Shown here piece after piece: positions 21,432 through 31,716 of a stretch of DNA of 64,000 bases (positions are counted from its first letter, which is position 1; the number at the start of each line of letters is the position of its first letter). A program made the position numbers and the translations under genes. The notes under the pieces are model-generated. The model did not search any database and was not told the origin of the DNA. It was given only the letters and a program-made list of their open reading frames with translations. This DNA is from Chelonoidis abingdonii (Eukaryota; Chordata; Testudines; Testudinidae). The stretch spans positions 6,320,038 through 6,384,037 of the forward strand of contig NC_133770.1 in NCBI RefSeq assembly GCF_003597395.2, read 5' to 3'.

Positions 21432-22223
21432 GGCAAGAACTGGGCTTGTTTAATTTGCAGAAGAGAAGAGTGAGAGGGGATTTGATAGCTGCTTTCAACT
21501 ACCTGAAAGGGGGTTCCAAAGGGGATGGAGCTCAGTTGGTCTCAGTGATGGTAGATGACAGAGCAAGGAGCGATGGTCTCAAGTTGCAGTGGGGGAGGTT
21601 TAGGTTGGATATTAGGAAACACTATTTCACTAGGAGGGTGGTGAAGCACTGGAATGGGTTCCCTAGGGACAGGGCCGGCTTTAGAAAGTGCAGGGCCCAA
21701 TTCGAACAGTTTCGATAGGGCCCCGGCAGGGATGACTAAAAAAAAACCACACGGGGCTTGTGCTCACTGGGCGGTGCTCCGAGTCTTTGGCAGCGGGTCC
21801 TTCACACGCTCCAGGTCTTTGGCGGCACTGAAGGACCTGCCGTCCAAGTGCCACCGAAGACCTAGAGCAAGCGAAGGACCTGCTGCCCAAGTGCCGCCGA
21901 AGACCCGGAGGGAGCAAAGGACCCATTGCTGAAGTGCTGCCGAAGACCCGGAACACTGCCAGGTAAGTAAAAATTAAAAAGGCGCCTCTAGCCAGGGAAG
22001 GGATTCTCACTGGGCACGGGGCCCAATTCAGGGAATTGGTGGAATAGGCCTAAAGCCAGCCCTGCCTAGGGAGGTGGTGGAATCTCCATCCTTAGGAGGT
22101 TTTTAAAGCCCAGCTTGACAAAACGCTGGCTGGGATGATTTAGCTGGTGTTGGTCCTCCTTTGAGCGACGGTTGGACTAGATACCTCCTGAGGTCTCTTC
22201 CAACCCTGATATTCTATGATTCT
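21432..22223 (+). repeat. CR1 LINE, 5'-truncated, split by a hAT element
   Basis: The plus strand encodes LGLFNLQKRRVRGDLIAAFN, LSVMVDD-type and RFRLDIRKHYFTRRVVKHWN sequence, the CR1 ORF2 C-terminus, and ends in the ATTCTATGATTCT tail. A hAT element sits at 21670-22064. The CR1 itself interrupts the DIRS element. Confidence 0.9.
21670..22064 (+). mobile_element. hAT-type non-autonomous element, copy 2
   Basis: It starts CAGGGCCGGCTTTAG and ends TAAAGCCAGCCCTG. Both flanks carry the same 8-mer CCTAGGGA (21662-21669 and 22065-22072), a perfect target-site duplication. Removing it restores a continuous CR1. Positions ~21829-21953 contain about three degenerate tandem units of ~48 bases built on GAAGGACCTGC and GCCGCCGAAGACC. 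Confidence 0.95.
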
Positions 22224-23422
22224 AAGATTTGCGAGATTGCCTCAAACGTCATTCCTCCTCTAACCAGGCAGCATCCACACCGTGAGATGCAAGGAGCTGA
22301 GCACCGGATGTAAAACTTGACTGTAACGCTGAGTCAGGAGGTCGGGGTGAAAAAGAGGTATGGGAGGCTGAACTGATAAATGTGAGGAGGTCAGAGAACT
22401 AACATTGTTTCGGTCATGCTGGAGCAATGAAAGTGAGCTTGGCGAGGTCCAATTTCAGCTTGAGAATGACCGGCGGGATGATCAGCATTGGAGGAAAAGC
22501 ACACAGGAATGCCAGTTCCCAGCTCAGGTGAAAAGCACCAGTCACGGAGCTTGGATTGAGACCCCTTCCAGAGCTGTACAGACTGCATTTCTTGTTGCGT
22601 TTCATGGCAAACATGTTGATCGTCAGAATGCCCCAAACTGCACAGATGGCCCGCAGGACCCTGGGCTTCAGAGACCACTCATGATTCAGGGAGAAATTTC
22701 TGCTGAGGCCATTCGCCAGGTGATTCTGTATCCCAGGTAAGTGATTGGCCACGGGGGTAACGTTTTCCCTGATGCAAGACTGCCAGAGCCTGATCACCTC
22801 CTGACACAGCATGTTGGTGTGTGCTCCTCCCTGTCGGGATCACCTAATATGTCAGAATGGCATTGTGAGTGAGTATGGAACTGCTGAGTCCCTGATGTCA
22901 TCTCAAAGGGCCTGACAGCCACTGTAGCTGGCACAAAGCTCTAGGACACGGAGATGCAGAGAAGCTTCCTTCCAACAGGCCTTGAACTTTCAGCAACCCC
23001 AGATGTGCTCCCCAACCTATGAAGGATCCACTGGCGACTACAGTTGTGGGCAGAGGGGACCAGCGAAGGTAACACCCTGACACACATTGAACTGAACCAT
23101 TAACCACTGTACATAGTCCAAGATCAGTGGAGTGAGTCGGATCAGTCTGTCTGTGGGATGACTGTTTAGATGATGGCCTGACTTCAGCCACGTTTGAAGA
23201 GGATGAAAGCAACATCTGTCAGACTGGACCTGTGTGCAAGTAGCAATATGATCAGCAACCTCCGCCATACGCGGCCTGTGGTTGAGGGGACAGACTGCAG
23301 CTCCACACATCGGTGGCGAATTTGCCTGGAACTGGTCAGTTGGCAGAAACACCCTTGACCTTGTAGAGTCTAGCAGGGCCGCAATGAACTCAATTCTTCG
23401 AGTAGGAACCAATACTGATGTT
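22224..23422 (-). pseudogene. DIRS reverse transcriptase/RNase H remnant
   Basis: The minus strand encodes VPTRRIEFIAALLDSTRSRV, WSPLPTTVVASGSFIGWGAH and VANHLPGIQNHLANGLSRNF, then FSLNHEWSL. The order (RIEFIGA-like, then a DASxxGWGAH-like RNase H start, then HLPGxxNxLADxLSR) is that of the RT/RNase H region of DIRS elements. Frameshifts and substitutions break it: a catalytic-looking Asp is replaced in ASGSFIGW. Confidence 0.7.
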
Positions 23423-24569
23423 AAGAACATAAGAACAGCCATGGGTCAGACCAATGGTCCATCTAGCCCAGTATCCTGTCTTCTGACAGTGGCCAGCGTC
23501 AGATGCTTCAGAGGGAATGAACAGAACAAGACAATTTATTGTCTGATTCACCTCCTCTCGTCCAGTCCAAGCTTTTGGCACTTAAAAGCTTAGGGACAGC
23601 TGGAGCATGGGGTTGCATCCCTGAGCATCTTGGCTAACAGCCATTGATGGACCTAGCCTCCATGAATTTATCTAGCTCTTTTTTGAATCCTGTTATAATC
23701 TTGGCCTTCACAACCATTTACCCCTTTTTCCAGACAATTTAGGACTATGTTGAGAAAGCACAGGTCCCAGTACAGATCCTTGAGGGACCCCACTAATGAA
23801 CTCTATCCACTGTCCCTGACAGGACCTTCCCATTTTTCCCATGATGGCTCTCTTTGCTTAAGAGCCTTTGGTGAGGGACCTTGTCAAAGGCTTTCTGAAA
23901 GTCCAAGTACATTATATCCACTGGATTGTCCTTGTCCATGTGTTTGTTGACTTCCTCAAAGAATTCTAATAGATTGGCGAGGCATGATTTCCCTTTAGTA
24001 GCCACGCTGACTTTTCCCCAACACACTGCATTCTACTAGGTGTCTGATAATTTTGTTCTTGACTATCATTTCAACCAGTTTGCCGGGTACTGAAATTAGC
24101 CTTACTGGGCTGTAACTGCCAGGATTGTCTCTGGAGCCTTTTTTAAAAAACAGTGTTACATTAGCTATCCTCCAGTCATCTGGTACAGAGGCTAATTTAA
24201 ATAATAGGTTATATACCACTTAGTAGTTCTGCAATTTTATCTTTGAGTTTCTTCAGAACTAGTATTTTAATTTGCTGTTTAACTTGTCAATTTGTTCCAA
24301 AACCGCCTCTACTAACACCTCAGTCTGGGACAGTTTCTCAAATCTGTCACCTGAGATGAATGGCTCAGATGTGAGATTCTCCCTCTCATCTTCTGCTGTG
24401 AAGACTGTGGGGAAGCTAAATAAATTCTTTGCATCAATGTCCTTGTCTTCCTTGAGTGCTCCCTTTTAGCACTTCGATTGCTCAGTTGCCTCACTGATCG
24501 GCAGGCTTCCTGTTTCTGAAGTACTTAAAACAAACAGCTCCTTTCTATTTTTCTCAACAGGATTTCACT

Positions 24570-24641
24570 TAGTCCTGCCATGAGTACCGGAGACTGGACT
24601 AGGTGACCTCTCAAGATCCCTTCCAGCCCTATGTTTCTATT
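24570..24641 (+). repeat. Short CR1 3' end nested in the reversed CR1
   Basis: It reads GAGACTGGACTAGGTGACCT and TCCCTTCCAGCCCTATG on the plus strand, opposite to the surrounding CR1. Confidence 0.7.
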
Positions 24642-25065
24642 ATTTCAATTTTTAGAGGAAGCCTTTTTATCTCTAACTACCTCTTCCGCTCTGTTTAGCC
24701 ATGGGGTCATTATTTTCATCCTCTTAACTGTTTTATTTGAGATACACATATAGCATAAGCATCTATTATAGTGCTTTAAATTAGGGGTGTCTGCAGCTTG
24801 CAGGCATTTCACTCTTGTGACTGTTCCTTTTAATTTCCATTAACTGGCCTCTCATTTTTGTATAGTCCCTTTTCGAAGTTAAATACTAGTGTGGTGGGTT
24901 TCTTGGGTATTTCCCACCCCTCCCCAAAGGAATATTAAATTTAATTACATTATTGCTGTTATTACCAAGCAGTTCAGCTATATGCACCTCTTGGACCAGA
25001 TCCTGTGTGCCATGTGTCCCAGAAACTGTCATTAATGGTGTCTAGAAATTCTCTCTCTGCATCCC

Positions 25066-26004
25066 TCTCATAGCTTTCCTACTCAGATTTGAACCTTAGC
25101 GTTCATATCTGAGCAGCTAGCATGAACCCTCTAAGCTTAATTACCAGCTTAGATCTGATCTTGCTGCCACCAGCCAAGAATTTCCAGTGTCTTGGCTCAC
25201 TCTGGTCTCCAAAACCCCGGGGACCCCAAGACTCAGAGGCTCTGAGTCTTACACAAAGGGAAATAAACCCTCCCCACTCTCTCCCACCAGAATTTTCTTC
25301 TGGGCTAACCTGAGAGTTACTGATGCAACCTCTTTACATCACAATACCAAGAGCATGTCTCCTCTCTTCACAAAGAGCACAACCAAAGACAAGGAAAAAA
25401 AAGATTCTCTCTTCTCCGTAGCTTCTTCCCGCCTGGGACACTAGGAGAGTTAAACACAGAGAGCAGTTTCCCCGCCCCGTCTTTCCTTTCTCCCACCAAT
25501 GTTCCTGGTGGTCACTAGAAAAAAAAATCAACAGGTCTTAAAAAGCAAACTTTTAATAAAAAAAAGAAAGAAAGAATAGAATAACGTTCTCTGTAATCTA
25601 GATGGTAAAATACAGGGCTTTCAATTTATAGAAATGAATAAAAATAGAAAAGGGACAAACAGCCTTACCCAAACAAACAATTTAAAGTACTTAGACCAAA
25701 TACACATAAAAAGACCACCAGCCAGATACCACAGATGCAAATACAGCAAACAATTTAAAAGACTATACTTTGCTAACTTTGTACTTACAACTGGAACAGA
25801 AGATTAGAAGGACTGGAAATAGACCCTCTCATGCTGAGAGAGCACAGACAAGACAAAGACCAAGACGAACAACCCCACAAATTCCCTCCCTTAAGCTTTG
25901 AAAAATCCAGTTTCCTGATTGGTCCTCTTGTCAGGTGTTTGGTTCCCTTTGTTAACCCTTTACAGGTAAAAGAAACATTAACCCTTAGCTATCTGTTTAT
26001 GACA
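25066..26004 (-). repeat. Solo LTR (about 939 bp) inside the CR1
   Basis: On the minus strand it begins TGTCATAAACAGATAGCTAA and ends near GAAAGCTATGAGA. Both flanks carry ATCCC (25061-25065 and 26005-26009), a perfect 5-base target duplication. CR1 sequence resumes on the other side. It matches an LTR type I recall as common in turtles. No internal retroviral sequence remains. Confidence 0.9.
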
Positions 26005-26167
26005 ATCCCATCCTCAGGTGACATGTTCCCAGTCAATATGGGGATAGTTGAAAACTGCCATTATTGGAGATTGTTTTGGAGTCTAATCTCCTGATCATTT
26101 CACCATCCTCTTTAGGTGGTCGGTAGTATATTCCTACTGATACACTCTGATTATTCAAGCTTTCCAT

Positions 26168-26970
26168 TGATGTTTAGGATCCGAGGATGAGACTTAAAAC
26201 AGTTGAATAAGCTTAGCGTAAACTGAAGCTGGAAAGGGGATTTCTCCATGCTGATCCTGGCGTGACACCGGGGAGCGGCTGAACAGACCTGCTCCATCCC
26301 GTGTGCTGGAGAGAGTACAGCACCAGTCAGCACTACTCTTAGAAATGGAGGAAGAGTCTCCCTGAGCCTTGGAGCAGTTCCGATTAGTCTTATGGGACCT
26401 CCTCCTCCTCAACACGCTAGAGGAGGGAGAACTCCGCTTCCTCTTGGGCGAAACAGCAGGGTCCGAACGTGAAGTGACATCACCTGCCGGTTCTGAAGGC
26501 GACCACCGATCAGATGAGGACCTTGATGCATCAGCCACACGTCTCTGGCCATCCGAGGCCTCTTTTGGAATGACTTACAGATGGAGCACCATTCCTTAAC
26601 ATGTCCTTCACCAAGACACAAGTACCTTGGGTGGGGATCACAGGCCACAAGTCAAACAATGCTTGAACTACAGTGGGAGCCAACTACTCTAAATGCACTT
26701 AATTAAACTGAATTTACTATTAACAAGAGGGGGGAAAAAACCCTCAGAAAAAAGACTGGAAACTTGACGTGAACACACCACACCGAGCGCCAACTCTAGC
26801 TGTGGGCGGTAAGAAGGAACTGAGGCAGGTCGGGGTGGCAGCCCCCTTACATAGTTAGGGGAGGAGCGAGGGCCACAGGGCACGGGCATCCCCACTACGG
26901 GTACTGCTAGGCAAAGTGCTCCAGCTTCGGTGCACTGGGTGTGCATGCACCGACACAGAACACACGGCTG
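26168..26970 (-). pseudogene. DIRS gag-like part and 5' terminal region
   Basis: The minus strand reads HPRYLCLGEGHVKEWCSICK, a zinc-knuckle-like Cys/His stretch, and then a Ser/Arg-rich tail (RSSSDRWSPSEPAGD, SPKRKRSSPSSSVLRRRR) typical of the gag end in this element family. Upstream lies GC-rich sequence that I take as the 5' terminal repeat. Two reading frames are needed, so it is broken. Confidence 0.6.
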
Positions 26971-27610
26971 TCAGCACTGCCACCAAATTTGCTGCCATCC
27001 ACAGGACAAGGGCTAGCAGAGAGCACAGCAGAGTGACTGTGCTCCAAGCCCGACTCCAAAGGCCGGGGGAGGGGAAGGTGCAAGGAACAGGAAGAGGAGT
27101 ACGCCAACAAACAGTGTCTCGGGAAACTGGGACAGCACGTAAGCTTCAGAAATGCCCCCGGCTTACATTGTTGCTGGTGCATTGCAGGCTGCGGGGCACT
27201 TATGCAAATAAGACTTTGCCCAGAAGCCTCTTCTTTCTGGCCTAGCACAAATTTAAACACGCTAGCATGTCCCTCTCAGCAGAGAGGCACTGAAGATAGG
27301 GCATGCCAAGTGTCATTGATAAAACCCCTGAAAACACCCTCACCAGACCGGGCTAGGCAGAGGCTTAAGACAGCATCCCATGGCAGGGGATTACAGCTGC
27401 TTGATCTAAAAGCTCAATGAGATGCCACTCACAGCTCTATCTCCCACTCCACACACAGCCACCTTCCAAAAATAGACTCACTCAGGATCCAACAGGCTAA
27501 GCATGGAGCCCAGCCCCAGAGAGCAAAGGGATTTCTCTGCAGCTGAGCTCAGAGGGAGATAAGAGCCAGACACATTCTTCTCAGCCCCAGAACTCAGATT
27601 AACTAGCGTC
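26971..27610. other. NBEAL2: Apparently single-copy intron sequence
   Basis: No repeat family or exon was recognised. Confidence 0.5.
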
Positions 27611-27735
27611 GCCAGCAGAATTTGAATGGCCCAGTGGTTAGGGAGGCAGCCTGGGACTCTGAAGAGCTGGCTTTGAGCCTGTGCTCCACCATAGTCTTCC
27701 TATAGTGTGATGCTGATTCAAGATGGTAAGGCAGT
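27610..27735 (+). repeat. MIR-like SINE fragment
   Basis: It contains GGCCCAGTGGTTAGGGAGGC and TTTGAGCCTGTGCTCCACC, the tRNA-like head of a MIR element. Confidence 0.5.
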
Positions 27736-30700
27736 CGGGAATTTCCCCCCTGGTTAGACTGGCAGTGACCGGAGGGCGGAAGAAGGGGAGGGTCGGCCTT
27801 GCTCTGCAGCGTGGGGGTGAGGGCCACTTGCCCGGAATAACGGACGTATCTCACACATTGGTGCACCTCGATCCCCCTTATTCTCTGCCTGTGGCCCATA
27901 ACAGCCTTCTCTTCTGTGGGCCGTGATACTTTGGTCTAATTCAGTTGGGTGGGGGTGGGGGGGATGGTGGCCTGTGATAGACAGGAGGTCCCTTAAGGCC
28001 TTGAACTCCATGACAGTCTTTCTTCTGGTCTTCCTCCACCATAGCTAGAGAGGTTGTTTGCCCTGCAGTTTGCACAAGGAAACAGAACTGACTAATACCC
28101 CAGTACAAAGGAGGTGGCAATGTCATCTCCATAGAGAGCTCCTTGCTGTCACCACCTCCCCATGCATGGAGCAGGGAAATCAGCTCTCTGTCATCTTGCC
28201 CCACCCCCGCAATTGAGGAGGGAAGCCGCCAGGAAATTGCACTGATGGTTGGAAGATGTGAGGACAGATTGTAACATTTAGTCCGCTGGCTGCAATAGAA
28301 CAAAGGGGTGTGGAAATCAACAATGTGTCGGTGTTAACCGCAGGCAGAGGGAGAGAGAGGCACAGCCACTGCATGATCTGAAACCTGGAAGCAAAGGTTT
28401 CCACAAATGGCTGCTTGGATTTCAACTATCCAGGGCCTAATTGTTAATCTCACCCAGGTGCCCAATTGTGGTTACCTGCATGAATCTGCACTGCTGCTAG
28501 CTTGGGTAAGAGTTATCAATCCACATGCTTCAGGTCATAAAACTGACCACCGGAATGAGTCAGGAAGGACTCAGTCATATAAAAACAGCATTGCTCCAAA
28601 GGTCAGATGCATTACGGGCTTTATCCTGAGTCACCTTATTGATTTCAATATGGATTGCAGGGGCTCAGCACCTTTCAGGATTAGGCTCTGTACTGTGGAG
28701 TGGTGGTATAGGACTTCCTGTCAAGCATCAGTTATCGGCCAAAATTTGAGCAAGGGAGAGTGGGAACGTGAGAAGAGTTTCGTCTGAAAGACAACCCACA
28801 ATGAGCACAGTCTGGCTTTACTGCTTGAGAGCTGGTCAGATCCTCTCCAAGGGGTGAACATAATCCTCAGCCATGCAGTCAGGTCGCCTAATGGGCAGAA
28901 CGCCCTCTGACCTGCCAGAGGTTTATTCCACATCTCTTCATGGGCACTTTCCTAATCTCAAAGCCTGGGGCAGTCCCAGCCCATCTTATGCCCCTTCTAC
29001 AACTGGCCAGTGGAATGAAGAAGCTGGAGAGTCCAGATTTTAGCCTCCTACAGCAAGTACGTTTAAATCCACCCCGAGGCACCAAGGCAGGAGCGCGTGA
29101 GAACTGTGGAGGCTCCTCTCTGCTCGAGTGCCAGATGTACCCCCAGAGGGGTCAATGCAGGGAGCTAGGAGTCCAGGAACCAGCCACACCACAAGCCAGA
29201 CACTCAGGCAGGAGACCAAGGACTCAGAATCCTCCAGAGTCTCAGAAATAGGCTCCTTGATCCTACAGAGGCTGCAGGAGCTGAATCAAAGAATCTAGAT
29301 CAGTTGGCGGTTGGGGAGAGAACTCAAGAAAAAGGCCAACGCAGAGCAGGGAGTGCTGGTAGCGTCAACAACAAGCTCAGCTGCATAAATGAGGCAGAAG
29401 ACGACTAGTGAAACCTCCTTCCCACCATTCCTGAGCCTGGCACGCCCTAAATCCAATTCCTCCTTTTGTTACACCGAGGTAGCCCAATGAGATTACAGGT
29501 TTTAATGACAGCATTGTGAAATATTTCACAATGCACAACCACAGGCGTGTTCCACTTGTGCATAATGCTGGCCGAGGAGCAGCCACAAATGGCATTAAGT
29601 GTAGATTAGCTGACCGTTGACAGGGCCAAGTGCAATTATTGTATAACAATTAGGGGACTTGCTAAATACAGCCGATATTTGGAGCCTGGCTTTCCTTCTG
29701 CCTTAAGCCATCCAGATTGGGCTCCGTTTCCCCAGCACAGAGCTCCTGGATCATAACTTAGGAAGTACGACATGATTAACCGTATCTATAAACATGGGAA
29801 TAACCACGGCCAGGGAGAGCAGGAGCCCAAGACTGGAATAGCAGGGGAGCTGTGGGCCAGGGCCGAGTTACAAACACAGAGCTCAGCCAGTGCAAGCACT
29901 GAAGCACAGAGGAGCAGAAGAGAAAGAAAAGCTTTAATGGCTACAGCTGCCTGCATCACGTCTAGCTACAAGTCCTGCAGAGGAAAGTCACCCAAACGAT
30001 TTACATCCCTGCCCCTCCTGAAAAACGCGAGCAATGAAGCATGTGGGATTTCAGGGCACTGTTGTGAGTGTAATTCCCTCGCGCTTTCAGTCGGCTGCCC
30101 CCATTCTGTCTATTCCCCAGCACAGAAGCAGCGCCATAATTGGCTGCTGCCTCTGGAGAAATTCCGCATTAGGTGGAATTGCATTAGGAGGAGATTTTCG
30201 AGCACCCCAAAGCCACAAGCGATGGGCACTAGCAAGATGCACCATCGCCCATAAGTAGTGGGCGCTGCAGGACACAATGATGCACATCCTCAGTCCTGTC
30301 CTGCAGGAAGATCTTCTCCAGAGTTAGCAGTCAAGTCTCACCCTCCTGCACGTCCCATCTAGATAGAAGGCTTCTCTTGCCTGGGATGGATGGTGGAGAA
30401 CAGGCCTGGAAACAAATACAACCTAGGGGGAGACCGTGGGACCCTCACTTCCACTAGGGCTTCCAGGGAAGAGCAGCTAGCGCAGAGCAGGGGAGGAACA
30501 TCCATTCCTGTGAATCCTTGTTAGATTCGCTATTATTGCACGCTCCTTAGGGCAGGGACCTCCCTTCCAGGTAATACACCGAGCACAATGATGCCTCCAC
30601 ATTAATGTCACGAGGCAAAGTCATGAAGCTCTTCCTCCTGGAGCAGTGATGCCTGCACCCTCAGGCGGAGGAGAATTAGAAGCCATTTGAGGTGAGACAG

Positions 30701-31087
30701 GGATAGTTCTTGGGATGGATCACTGGCTACAGTGCCAGTCACCTGCAAGGTGCTGGACCTGGCTCGAGCAGGTGGCTCTTGAATGTCGCTGTTGCCTGGT
30801 TTCATGCTAGCAGCTGAGCAGCAATGGATATGGGGGTCTGGGTGCAGGCCCTGGAAGGAAAGGGTCCACTTCACAACAGTAACCCTAAGTGGCACTAATT
30901 GGCCCCTTTCCTGGCAAGAGAGCAGCTAAAATCCGAATGGGCCATGGAAACTGGCCCCTCCTCTGCCCTGGGTGGTGGTCAGTCTAGGACAAAGCTCAGG
31001 CACATTTGAGAGGACAGCACAGGGGAATCTCATGCCACCATGGCTTATGCTGTTCCTCTTCACAGATTTTTGTTTGTTTGTTTTATT
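27736..31087. other. NBEAL2: Mostly single-copy intron sequence
   Basis: No exon was recognised. A short old CR1-like end may lie at about 27960-28010 (GTGGCCTGTGATAGACAGGA). A 24-base palindrome lies at 29511-29534. The rest shows nothing I can name. Confidence 0.5.
29511..29534. promoter_or_regulatory. Perfect 24-base palindrome, possible regulatory element
   Basis: GCATTGTGAAAT is immediately followed by its exact reverse complement. An AACCACAG motif (RUNX-type core) lies a few bases to the right. It sits about 2.1 kb downstream of exon 2, inside intron 2. Regulatory function is inference. Confidence 0.3.
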
Positions 31088-31215
31088 TTAAGAGCCGGAA
31101 GGTACCATTAGGATCACCTCATTTGACCTCCACCGTAGCAGGCAAGAGAATTTCAGCCGGCACTTCCTGCATCAAGCCCCTAGCTTCTGGTTCAGTGAGA
31201 GACTATTTTAAAAAA
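31088..31215 (-). repeat. Old CR1 LINE 3' fragment
   Basis: It shows GGAAGGTACCATTAGGATCA and TTCCTGCATCAAGCCC, the reversed end of an old CR1 subfamily. Confidence 0.6.
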
Positions 31216-31627
31216 ACATCAGGTGACAGAGAACCTTCTGTGTCCCTCGGCAATGGTCATTTCCCCTCATTGCTAAAAACAGCGTGACTTGTCACTAGGC
31301 TGAATTTGTCTAACACTGCTTCTCAGCCACTGGCTCTCATTACTGTGGGTGTACAAAGTAGTCTCCAGAGATGCTATTGTTCTGGCACTATTCGCCCAGC
31401 ACTCAATTCACACTGGTTTGAGGAATAATATTAGATAGTAATCGGTGAACCCCTTAGGCAGAGAAACAAGTGAAATCCACTGAAGACACCGGCTTCCCAG
31501 GAGAATTTGTTCCATTCGATCCAAGTTCTTTAACTGCCCGTGTGATCTTCAAGCGTTTGCACTAACTAGCGTGACCACAATGCAGTCCCCAACCCAGAGT
31601 CCAGAGAAGGGGAGGGGAGAGACTCAC

Positions 31628-31716
31628 CTCCTTGGGTCCAAAGACTGCACGGTGATGATCTTTTCAAAGTTCATGACAAACGCCTCCAGCCACTGTTGCA
31701 GGTAGATCAAGTCTTT
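31628..31716 (-). CDS. NBEAL2: NBEAL2-like exon 2 (N-terminal coding exon)
   Basis: This 89-bp minus-strand exon begins in phase 0 with AAA GAC TTG and ends with two bases (AG) of an arginine codon. It encodes [19 protein letters not shown] followed by [10 protein letters not shown]. The acceptor is a T-rich tract ending TTTTTAG, and the donor is GAG|gtgagt. The peptide resembles the extreme N-terminus of neurobeachin-like proteins: [10 protein letters not shown] and the SLDPRRPE junction fit my recollection of NBEAL2 better than NBEAL1. NBEAL2 is a large BEACH-domain protein needed for platelet alpha-granule biogenesis; the BEACH and WD40 parts lie outside the window. Splicing to the exon at 7162-7326 rebuilds AG|G and keeps the frame open. 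The preceding exon, expected to encode about 17 residues from the start codon, was not found. The assignment rests on remembered family sequence, not a search. Confidence 0.85.

Larger units (their letters stand above)
23423..26167 (-). repeat. CR1 LINE insertion in the DIRS element
   Basis: The 3' end is at 23423 (AAGAACATAAGAACAGCC). The minus strand encodes reverse transcriptase pieces: LASVPDDWRIANVTLFFKKG, SVPGKLVEMIVKN and PVDIMYLDFQKAFDKVPHQR. Endonuclease-side sequence continues to 26167 on both sides of the solo LTR. The 7-mer TGATGTT borders both ends (23416-23422 and 26168-26174), a possible target duplication. The 3' tail jumps directly to RT near 23718, so the copy is internally deleted or made of two fragments. 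Confidence 0.8.
20121..26970 (-). mobile_element. DIRS-type retrotransposon, interrupted by two CR1 insertions
   Basis: Three minus-strand pieces fit one element in order: a 5' terminal region plus gag-like part (26970-26168), reverse transcriptase/RNase H (23422-22224), and a tyrosine recombinase-like part with the 3' end (21431-20121). They are separated by CR1 insertions at 23423-26167 and 21432-22223. Shared strand and correct gene order support one original insertion. All coding parts contain stops. Confidence 0.7.
7327..31627 (-). other. NBEAL2: NBEAL2 intron 2 (24.3 kb)
   Basis: The intron is defined by the donor gtgagt next to 31628 and the acceptor AG next to 7326. It contains the 8-17.5 kb duplicated block, the 20-27 kb nested retroelement stack and single-copy stretches. 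No additional exon in the right phase was recognised. Confidence 0.8.

Noticed and set aside
21829..21953. Possible CRISPR-like array
   Set aside because: The ~48-base units are adjacent degenerate tandem repeats inside a hAT element, with no spacers.
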